Assembly (NCBI RefSeq): GCF_000165835.1
Contig: NC_014640.1
Coordinates: 2,046,001-2,110,000 of the forward strand
From: Achromobacter xylosoxidans A8
Lineage (GTDB): Bacteria; Pseudomonadota; Gammaproteobacteria; Burkholderiales; Burkholderiaceae_B
DNA length: 64,000 bases
Direction of reading: 5' to 3'
In this document: positions 58,029-64,000 of the stretch, in pieces
How the letters are laid out: each line of letters opens with the position of its first letter
Position numbering within the stretch: the first letter of the stretch is position 1
Notes under the pieces: generated by a model
The model's input: the letters and a program-made list of their open reading frames with translations, nothing else
Database searches by the model: none
Told to the model about the DNA's origin: nothing
Translations under genes and position numbers: made by a program

Positions 58029-59001
58029 CGATGATGTGTTGTTGCGGGCCGATGACCTGGCCTGTTGGTTCGACGTGTCGCCGCCCTGGCTGGAACGTAC
58101 CTTGTCGCGCCAGCCCGAGCAGACCTTGAAGGCGGTGGACGGGGTGTCGCTATCCGTGCCGCGCGGCACGACGCTGAGCATCGTGGGCGAATCGGGCTGC
58201 GGCAAGTCCACGCTGGCGAAGCTGCTGGTGGGCCTGGTGGCGCCGACGCGCGGAGCGCTGCGCTACGGGCGCAATCGCAAGGGCGGGGTGCTGCATCCGC
58301 AGATGATCTTCCAGGATCCCTACGCCAGCCTGAATCCGCGTTGGCGGGTGGGCAATATCGTAGCCGAACCGATCACGACGCTGGGCCTGCGGGCCACGCC
58401 GGCGGAAACGCGGCGGCGGGTCGACGAGCTGCTGGAACTGGTGGGCCTGTCCGCCAGCGACGCGGGCCGCTTCCCGCATGAGTTTTCCGGCGGCCAGCGC
58501 CAGCGGATTTCGATTGCGCGGGCGTTGGCGACGGAGGCGGAATTCCTGGTGTGCGATGAGCCGACCTCGGCGCTGGACGTGTCGGTGCAGGCGCAGATCC
58601 TGAACCTGATGGGGGATCTGCAGAAGGAGTTCGGGCTGACTTATGTGTTCATCAGCCACAACCTGTCGGTGGTGCGGCACGTGTCGGACAGCGTGGCGGT
58701 GATGTATCTGGGGCGCATCGTGGAGCAGGCGCCTGCGGATCAGCTGTTCGACTCGCCACAGCATCCGTATACGCGGATGCTGCTGGATACGATTCCGGAC
58801 CTGGACGAACCGCGGCGGGATCGGGAGCCGATGGGGGGTGAGGTGCCGAATCCTATTTCGCCGCCGTCTGGGTGTACGTTTCATCCTCGGTGTGCGATGG
58901 CGCGGGAACAGTGCAAGGTGGAGGCGCCGGTGGTTGCGAGCGTTGGCGGACGTCAGCTGCGGTGTCATGCGGTGACTTGGGATGTGGTTCAGGCGGCCTG
59001 A
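58018..59001 (+). CDS. ABC transporter ATP-binding protein (DppF type)
   Basis: Encodes 327 residues. Walker A GESGCGKST, Q-loop FQDPYASLNPRW, signature FSGGQRQRISIARAL, Walker B FLVCDEPTSALD, H-loop SHN, and the terminal CTFHPRCAMAREQC. Partner of the DppD-like subunit; overlaps it by 11 nt. Repeat copy B begins 36 nt after the stop. Confidence 0.95.
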   Translation: MPLNDDVLLRADDLACWFDVSPPWLERTLSRQPEQTLKAVDGVSLSVPRGTTLSIVGESGCGKSTLAKLLVGLVAPTRGALRYGRNRKGGVLHPQMIFQDPYASLNPRWRVGNIVAEPITTLGLRATPAETRRRVDELLELVGLSASDAGRFPHEFSGGQRQRISIARALATEAEFLVCDEPTSALDVSVQAQILNLMGDLQKEFGLTYVFISHNLSVVRHVSDSVAVMYLGRIVEQAPADQLFDSPQHPYTRMLLDTIPDLDEPRRDREPMGGEVPNPISPPSGCTFHPRCAMAREQCKVEAPVVASVGGRQLRCHAVTWDVVQAA

Positions 59002-59036
59002 TAGTTGTTTGCTTGTTGCGACCTGGTTCTTAAGGC

Positions 59037-59200
59037 GCCAGCCACGCCGTGGGCCTGGGGCGAGCGGGGCAACGATTGCGGTCCGGAGCCTTCGCTCCGG
59101 ACTGCCCCGTCGTCATCGTCGTCCTCGCCTTCGGCGACTCCTTCCGATTCCCTCGGGCTTATCGACGCCCCGCTCGCCCCAGGCCCACGGCGCGGCTGGC
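59037..59200 (+). repeat. Structured hairpin repeat, copy B
   Basis: A 164-nt element: 33-nt left arm (59037-59069) pairs with the right arm (59168-59200) with one mismatch; a 98-nt core (59070-59167) between. Inner hairpin 59081-59102 (GTCCGGAGC, CTTC, GCTCCGGAC). Relative to copy A only three core positions differ; two of them form the C-G to T-A exchange in that hairpin. Arms are nearly unrelated to those of copy A. Confidence 0.92.
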
Positions 59201-59279
59201 TCTGGCGTTTGAAACTTGGCGTTAGCGGGGGCGGGCAGAGTTCTTGGCATTTTTTCCACGATCAGTGGTGGGGGGCGGG

Positions 59280-59347
59280 TCTTGCGGGGCCCGCCCCATG
59301 CCGGCCGCCCGGGCGGCCTCGTGGGGCTTACGCGGCGTCTTGCGATT
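59280..59347 (+). repeat. GC-rich secondary module B2, following repeat B
   Basis: Aligns with 40510-40577 without gaps. Contains GCGGGGCCCGCCCC and GGCCGCCCGGGCGGCC hairpins. It starts 80 nt after the right arm of copy B. Confidence 0.75.
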
Positions 59348-59476
59348 TGTGATGGCGCTGCGCGCTGTTGGTGGCCAATTTTGGATGGCAATACGCAGTT
59401 GGCGAACAATTGGAATTTCAACTGCGGCGCCAATAAGTACAGATGGGCCAACATCGTCATTTCAACTCCACCGCCG

Positions 59477-59539
59477 GATGGGTGGCGCGCGCGAACGGAT
59501 CTGGATGCGCAAGCGGCTGCGCGCCGCGCGCCACCCATC
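59477..59539. repeat. Inverted repeat with 15-bp arms
   Basis: GATGGGTGGCGCGCG at 59477-59491 is the exact reverse complement of 59525-59539; loop 33 nt. Lies between the two repeat composites; possibly a terminator for transcripts coming from either side. Confidence 0.7.
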
Positions 59540-59630
59540 ACCGCCCACACCCCCAATGCCGGTGCCATTAGCAAGCAGCTCGCCGCATTCGCGCAAGCGC
59601 AGACAGCCACGACGACCACCCACACGTATG

Positions 59631-59690
59631 CTGCTTGCGGCCGCCCGCGCGGCCGCAAGCAGCGAGCGACGCAAGACCCGTCACCAACCA
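59631..59690 (-). repeat. Secondary module C2, following repeat C on the minus strand
   Basis: Read on the minus strand it has ACGGGTCTTGCG followed by GGCCGCGCGGGCGGCC, as in B2. Contains a perfect 13-bp inverted repeat CTGCTTGCGGCCG at 59631-59643 and its complement ending at 59662. Confidence 0.65.
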
Positions 59691-59725
59691 CGGGTCTAGC
59701 AGTGCGACAGGCCAAGAATTCGATA

Positions 59726-59889
59726 GCTCGCCGGCGCGGGCGCCTGAGGGGCGAGCAACCTCGATGCGCCCGACGGAATCCGAAGGAGTCGCCGAAGGCG
59801 AGGACGAGGATGAGGATGGGGCAGTCCGGAGCGAACGCTCCGGACCGCGATCGTGGGCGCTCGCCCCTCAGGCGTCCGCGCCGGCGAGC
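59726..59889 (-). repeat. Structured hairpin repeat, copy C (inverted)
   Basis: A 164-nt element on the minus strand: 31-nt arms (59726-59756 and 59859-59889) with one mismatch, 102-nt core. The core keeps ACGAT-GCGG, GTCCGGAGC-GTTC-GCTCCGGAC, CTCGTCCTCGCCTTCGGCGA and CTCCTTCGGATTCC, with more changes than A versus B. It starts 42 nt after the stop of the TRAP permease on the same strand. Confidence 0.9.
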
Positions 59890-59931
59890 GGCCTACGAAG
59901 AAGCCAAGCCCGCCAAGCCAAACGAAAGAAG

Positions 59932-61209
59932 CTACTTCGCGTAGACCAGATCCCGCAGCCCCAGCGACAACCCCGGCCAATAAGTAATCACCATCAGGCA
60001 AACAATCACCACTCCCACAAACGGAATCAACGGCTTGATCAACCTCTCCAACGGCAACTTAGCCACCGCGCAAGCCGCGAAAAGATTCACGCCGAACGGC
60101 GGCGTAATCATCCCGAGAGCCAGGTTCACCACCATGATGATCCCGAAGTGCACCGGCTCCACGCCGAACTTCAGCGCCACCGGCAGCAGCAAGGGCGCCA
60201 GCACCACGATGGATGCCGAGGTCTCGATGAACATGCCGATCACGAACAGCGCCGCGTTCACGCCCATCAGGAAGCTGAACTTGGTGTCGAAGATCTGCGC
60301 CAGCCACACGCCCAGCGCGTCGGGGATGCCGGCGCGGTTGAGCAGGAAGCTGAAGATGCCGGCGTTGGCGATCACGAACATGATCACGGCCGTCGACACC
60401 ACCGACTTGTGCAGCGTCTCGGACAGCTGCTTGAAGCTCAGGCGGCGGTAGATGAACTTGCCCACCACCACTGCGTACATCACCGCCACCACCGAGGCCT
60501 CGGTCGGCGTGAACACGCCGCCGTAGATCCCGCCCAGGATGATGACCGGCATCAGCAGCGCCAGCCACGCGCTCTTGAACGCCGGCCACAGCGGCAGACG
60601 GCCTTCGCCGTCGCGCTTGCCCAGGTTGTTGCGCTTGGCGTAGATCCAGACGTAGAACATCAGCGCCACGCCGATCAGGATGCCCGGCATGACGCCGGCG
60701 ATGAACAGTTCGCCGGTCGAGGTGTCGGTGGACACGGCGAACAGAATCATCGGAATCGACGGCGGGATGATCACGCCCAGTTCCGCCGCGCTGGCCTGCA
60801 ATGAGGCGGCGAAGGGCGCGGGGTAGCCGTGCCGGATCATCGCGGGAATCAGGATCGCGCCCACCGCGAAGGTAGTGGCCACGCTGGAGCCGGCCACGGC
60901 GGCGAAGATCATGCAGGTCAGCACGCAGGTGCAGGCCAGGCCGCCCTGGATGCCGCCCACCACGCTCTTGGCGAACTCCACCATGCGTTCGGAGATGCCG
61001 CCGGCTTCCATCAGGTTGCCGGCCAGGATGAAGAAGGGGATGGCGACCAGCGGGTACTTGTCCAGCGCCGCGAACAGCTGCTGGGCCACCACCAGCCAGG
61101 GCAGGCCGGAGGCGCCGACTCCCGCCAGGCTGGCCAGGCCGATCGACACGGCGACCGGCACGGACAGCCCGAAGAAAATCAGCATCGAGACAATCATTAA
61201 TTGGGACAT
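59932..61209 (-). CDS. TRAP transporter large permease (DctM type)
   Basis: A 425-residue protein with about twelve membrane segments. DctM hallmarks: PFFILAGNLMEAGGISERMV, AGSSVATTFAVGAILIPAMIRHGYP, ELGVIIPPSIPMILFA and FGVNLFAA. Imports the solute delivered by the DctP protein together with the small subunit, driven by a sodium or proton gradient. Third gene of the dctP-dctQ-dctM unit. Confidence 0.95.
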   Translation of the reverse strand: MSQLMIVSMLIFFGLSVPVAVSIGLASLAGVGASGLPWLVVAQQLFAALDKYPLVAIPFFILAGNLMEAGGISERMVEFAKSVVGGIQGGLACTCVLTCMIFAAVAGSSVATTFAVGAILIPAMIRHGYPAPFAASLQASAAELGVIIPPSIPMILFAVSTDTSTGELFIAGVMPGILIGVALMFYVWIYAKRNNLGKRDGEGRLPLWPAFKSAWLALLMPVIILGGIYGGVFTPTEASVVAVMYAVVVGKFIYRRLSFKQLSETLHKSVVSTAVIMFVIANAGIFSFLLNRAGIPDALGVWLAQIFDTKFSFLMGVNAALFVIGMFIETSASIVVLAPLLLPVALKFGVEPVHFGIIMVVNLALGMITPPFGVNLFAACAVAKLPLERLIKPLIPFVGVVIVCLMVITYWPGLSLGLRDLVYAK

Positions 61210-61245
61210 GGCGATATCTGCTGCTTATGTTCGATGGAGGGCGGC

Positions 61246-61746
61246 TCAGCCTTGGGCGTCGTTGCGCACCGGCACGTCGTCTTCCTCGCCGGCGCACCAG
61301 CGGGCCAGCACGGCGATGGCGGCCAGGGTGGCGCCCACGGGGATGGCCAGGTAGATCCAGGAAATCGAAATGTCCAGGCTGGGCACGTTCTGGAAGCGCA
61401 CGCGGTAGGTCATGTTGCCGCCGATCCAGGCCAGAAAGCCCAGGAATCCGGCGCAGATCAGCCCGATAGCGGCTTCAAGCACCCGGCGGCGCGTGCCGCC
61501 CAGCATGTTGCGCAGCAGCTCCACGCTGATCATGGCGCCGTGGCGGAAGGCCAGGGCCACGCCCAGCAGCACGGTCCAGATCAGGAGGGCGCGGGTCAGC
61601 ACCTCGCTCCAGTCGGCGGGAGAGTGCAGCACGAAACGCGCGATGACTTGGTAGAAGGCGGCGGCCGCGGCGGCCACCAGCAGCAGTTGGGCAAAGACCG
61701 AGACCACTTTGAACAGGCCGCGGTCGAAGGCGCAGAGCAAACGCAT
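61246..61746 (-). CDS. TRAP transporter small permease (DctQ type)
   Basis: A 166-residue protein with four membrane helices: MRLLCAFDRGLFKVVSVFAQLLLVAAAAAAFYQVIARFV, then DWSEVLTRALLIWTVLLGVALAFRHGAMI (the family's conserved E-x-x-R and GA-x-x-F region). ATG 61746 is chosen; an open frame extends to 61773. Ends 36 nt before dctM. Confidence 0.9.
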   Translation of the reverse strand: MRLLCAFDRGLFKVVSVFAQLLLVAAAAAAFYQVIARFVLHSPADWSEVLTRALLIWTVLLGVALAFRHGAMISVELLRNMLGGTRRRVLEAAIGLICAGFLGFLAWIGGNMTYRVRFQNVPSLDISISWIYLAIPVGATLAAIAVLARWCAGEEDDVPVRNDAQG

Positions 61747-61788
61747 GATGAATCCCGTTGGCGGTGTACGCAAAGGATGGAAACAAAA

Positions 61789-61812
61789 GCGGCGGGACCC
61801 GGATCCCGCCGC
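61789..61812 (-). terminator. Attenuator hairpin between dctP and dctQ
   Basis: A 9-bp stem GCGGCGGGA/TCCCGCCGC followed on the minus strand by TTTTGTTT, 35 nt after the dctP stop. Such hairpins allow the binding protein to be made in excess of the membrane subunits. Confidence 0.75.
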
Positions 61813-61847
61813 CAGGGGAATGCGCCCCGGGTCGGGGCGGGCCCTGC

Positions 61848-62822
61848 TTACTTGGTGTCGCGGATCGAGTCGATCAGCTTCTTGTCGAACTTCTTGTAGT
61901 ACTCGGGGTAGGCCGGCTCGACAGCGGCGGCGAAGGCGGCGCGGTCCACTTCGGACACCTGCATGCCTTCCTTCTTCAGTTGCTCGACGCCCGTCTTCTC
62001 GATGTTGTCCACGTAGGCGCGCATGGCCTGGGCGGATTCCTTGCCGGCCTTGTCGAAGTTGGCCTTGTCCGCGGCCGACAGGCCGTCGTACATGTTGGCT
62101 GACATCAGCACCAGGGCCGGGCCATAGACGTGACCGGTCAAGGACAGGTATTTCTGCATTTGCGCCAGCTTGGCCGAGGTGATCACCGACAGCGGGTTTT
62201 CCTGGCCGTCGATGGTGCCTTGTTGCAGGGCGGTGGCGACTTCAGGCCAGGCCATGGGGGTGGGCAGGATGCCGATCTGGCGGAATGCCGTGATGTGGAT
62301 CGGGTTTTCGGTGGTGCGGATCTTCAGGCCCTTGGCATCGGCCGGCGTCTTGACCGGGCGGACGTTGTTGGTCAGGTGGCGGAAGCCCTGTTCGCCCCAG
62401 GCCAGGGCGACGATGCCGCGGCTGGGGAACTTTGCCAGCATATCTTGTCCGATCTTGCTGTCCAGCACGTTGCGGGCATGCGGCAGGTCGCGCAGCAGGA
62501 AGGGGATGTCGAAGACTCCGGTTTCGGGCACGAAGTTCAGCGTGGCGCCGGTGGACACGATGGCCAGGTCGATGGTGCCGATCTGCAGGCCTTCGATCAC
62601 TTCGCGTTCGCCGCCCAGCGCGCTGTTGGCGAATTGCTGTACCTTGTACTTGCCGCCGGTGGAGGCTTCGATGGACTTGGCCAGCGCGTCGGCGCCGGCG
62701 CCGTAGTGCGAGGACGTGGACAGCGCGTAGGCCATCTTCAAGGTGTTCTGCGCCACGGCGGGCAGGGCGGTTGCGGCCGTGCAGGCGGCCAGAATCGTGG
62801 CGGCAAGCCAGGATTTACGCAT
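61848..62822 (-). CDS. TRAP transporter solute-binding protein (DctP type)
   Basis: A 324-residue periplasmic protein with a 24-residue signal peptide (ends ALPAVAQ). Family features: NTLKMAYALSTSSHYGAGA, GTIDLAIVSTG, KGLKIRTTENPIHITAFRQIGILPTPMAWPEVATALQQGTIDGQENP with the conserved Arg for carboxylate binding. The ligand is probably a C4-dicarboxylate, sugar acid or alike; cannot be specified. First gene of the TRAP unit. Confidence 0.94.
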   Translation of the reverse strand: MRKSWLAATILAACTAATALPAVAQNTLKMAYALSTSSHYGAGADALAKSIEASTGGKYKVQQFANSALGGEREVIEGLQIGTIDLAIVSTGATLNFVPETGVFDIPFLLRDLPHARNVLDSKIGQDMLAKFPSRGIVALAWGEQGFRHLTNNVRPVKTPADAKGLKIRTTENPIHITAFRQIGILPTPMAWPEVATALQQGTIDGQENPLSVITSAKLAQMQKYLSLTGHVYGPALVLMSANMYDGLSAADKANFDKAGKESAQAMRAYVDNIEKTGVEQLKKEGMQVSEVDRAAFAAAVEPAYPEYYKKFDKKLIDSIRDTK

Positions 62823-62925
62823 CGTCTTCTCCAGGTTTTGAGTATCTTTATGGGTGGCTCTGCCTCCCGCCCCGGGATGATATCGGGATTCAGCCTCGAT
62901 TCAGGCCGTTGGTTAACATTGTGGA

Positions 62926-64000
62926 ATGATGGATTTCCCTGATATCTCACGGGCCAGGCGCCCCGGTTTTTGGTCCACCTTGCGCCAAGGCGCCAGGATG
63001 ATGATGCGCGACGCCCGCGCCGGAGAGCTGCGGCTGCTGGTGCTGGCGCTGGTCGTGGCGGTGGCCGCGGTGACCAGCGTCGGCTTCCTGGCGGACCGGG
63101 TCGGCCGGGCGCTGGAACGCGATGCCGGACAGATGCTGGGCGCCGACCTGGTGCTCGACGCCGACGAGCCGGTGCCGGCGGCCTTCATGGACCAGGCCCG
63201 CGAACGCGGCCTGGCCGTGTCCAGCACTTGGCAGTTTCCGTCCATGGTGGGTGCAGGCGATGGCGCCCAGCTGGCCGCGTTGAAGGCCGTGGAGCCGGGT
63301 TATCCGCTGCGCGGCGCCTTGCGCGTGGCCGGCGCGCCGTTCGAACCCGATGCCGCGACACGCGACATCCCGCCCGAGGGCGCGGTTTGGGTGGACGCGC
63401 AATTGCTGTCCCTGCTGAATCTGAAGGTGGGCGACCTGCTGAACGTGGGCGACGCCCACCTGCGCGTGGACCGCGTGATCACCTATGAGCCGGACCGCGG
63501 CATGCAGTTCATCAACGTGGCGCCGCGCGTGCTGCTGCGCGCCAGCGACCTGCCGGCGACCGGCCTGATCGCGCCGGGCAGCCGCATCGGCTATGCCATG
63601 CTGGTAGCCGGCCAGCCGGACGCCGTGGCCGGCTACTCGTCCTGGCTCAAGCAGAACCTGAAGCGCGGCCAGAAGGTCGCCACCCTGGAGTCCGGCCGTC
63701 CGGAAGTGCGCCGCACACTGGACCGGGCGCAGCGCTTCCTGTCGCTGGTCGCGTTGCTGGCGGTGCTGATATCGGCGGTGGCCGTGGCCCTGGCGGCCGG
63801 CCGCTACATGACGCGCCACCGCGACGGCATCGCGGTCATGCGCTGCCTGGGGGCGGTGCAGTCGCAGGTGTCGCGCATGCTGACGCTGGAATTCACCCTG
63901 GTCGGCCTGTTCTCGTCGGCCGCCGGCTGCCTGCTGGGCTATGCGGTGCACCAGGTGCTGGTGATGCTGCTGGGTTCGCTCATCGATACCACTTTGCCCG
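62926..64000 (+). CDS. FtsX-like ABC transporter permease (YbbP type), truncated by window
   Basis: Open from ATG 62926 to the window end (about 358 residues so far). An N-terminal membrane helix (ELRLLVLALVVAVAAVTSVGFLADR) is followed by a large periplasmic MacB-like domain and FtsX-type helices (FLSLVALLAVLISAVAVALAAGRYMTRHRDGIAVMRCLGAV). YbbP-like permeases work with an ATPase such as YbbA, possibly with lipoprotein or lysophospholipid export. Divergent from the TRAP unit, with 103 bp between. Confidence 0.9.
   Translation, partial: MMDFPDISRARRPGFWSTLRQGARMMMRDARAGELRLLVLALVVAVAAVTSVGFLADRVGRALERDAGQMLGADLVLDADEPVPAAFMDQARERGLAVSSTWQFPSMVGAGDGAQLAALKAVEPGYPLRGALRVAGAPFEPDAATRDIPPEGAVWVDAQLLSLLNLKVGDLLNVGDAHLRVDRVITYEPDRGMQFINVAPRVLLRASDLPATGLIAPGSRIGYAMLVAGQPDAVAGYSSWLKQNLKRGQKVATLESGRPEVRRTLDRAQRFLSLVALLAVLISAVAVALAAGRYMTRHRDGIAVMRCLGAVQSQVSRMLTLEFTLVGLFSSAAGCLLGYAVHQVLVMLLGSLIDTTLP

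Noticed and set aside
59216..59944. 242-residue open frame across the repeat region
   Set aside because: It runs through hairpin repeats in a frame full of Arg/Ala; the same peptide-like string appears from every repeat copy, so it is an artefact of the repeat sequence.

Overview
The window is GC-rich (about two-thirds G+C by eye) chromosomal DNA of a betaproteobacterium of the family Alcaligenaceae. The best guess is Achromobacter or Bordetella. This rests on the E. coli-like ArgG, DUF3579 beside argD, the ExbB with a long Ala/Pro-rich N-terminus, a Bug-type solute receptor, and the mix of TRAP and dipeptide ABC transporters. No phage, insertion sequence or CRISPR array was seen. Both ends cut a gene: a glutathione S-transferase on the left and an FtsX-like permease on the right.

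Layout. 0-8 kb: GST (divergent), purB, cytochrome c', a methyltransferase, cytochrome b561, small hypotheticals, a GNAT enzyme, a DUF3053 lipoprotein and an AI-2E family permease. 8-14.6 kb: a diguanylate cyclase, the YddG exporter, a cluster of small unknown proteins including an unlisted 24-codon membrane peptide, a frameshifted methyltransferase and tRNA-Met. 14.7-21 kb: the ergothioneine pair egtD-egtB, a DUF883 protein, a cardiolipin synthase-like enzyme with a Ser-Gly microsatellite, and a glutamate synthase-like flavoprotein. 21-26 kb: four transporters in a row (YeeE/YedE, ArsB, AEC, EamA). 26-34 kb: two identical tRNA-Leu genes around tapT, then rnr, rlmB, a Cys/Met-metabolism PLP enzyme, piuC, hupB and tRNA-Val. 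34-40 kb: tonB-exbB-exbD with a Fur-box-like palindrome, then a two-component system whose kinase overlaps the potassium transporter kup. 40-49 kb: argG, a LysR-controlled catabolic cluster with an orphan Bug receptor, and argD-argF. 49-59 kb: a FadR/VanR-type regulator facing a nine-kilobase operon with a racemase-like protein, a complete peptide-type ABC transporter and two amidohydrolases. 60-63 kb: a TRAP transporter.

The most unusual signal is a structured repeat family. Three copies of 162-164 nt lie at 40269-40430, 59037-59200 and 59726-59889 (the last inverted). Each is a 31-33 bp hairpin around a conserved core of about 100 nt. The cores of the first two copies differ at 3 of 98 positions, two of them a compensating base pair. 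The arms differ almost freely between copies yet stay self-complementary with one mismatch each. Every copy starts 35-42 nt after the stop codon of the gene upstream in its own orientation and is followed by a second GC-rich conserved module. This looks like a 3'-UTR RNA element or a small mobile hairpin element whose arms are renewed or drift in concert.

Functionally the window combines core metabolism (purine, arginine, methionine), RNA maintenance (RNase R, RlmB, TapT), iron uptake energisation, redox protection (ergothioneine) and two accessory catabolic operons whose substrates cannot be named from sequence alone.
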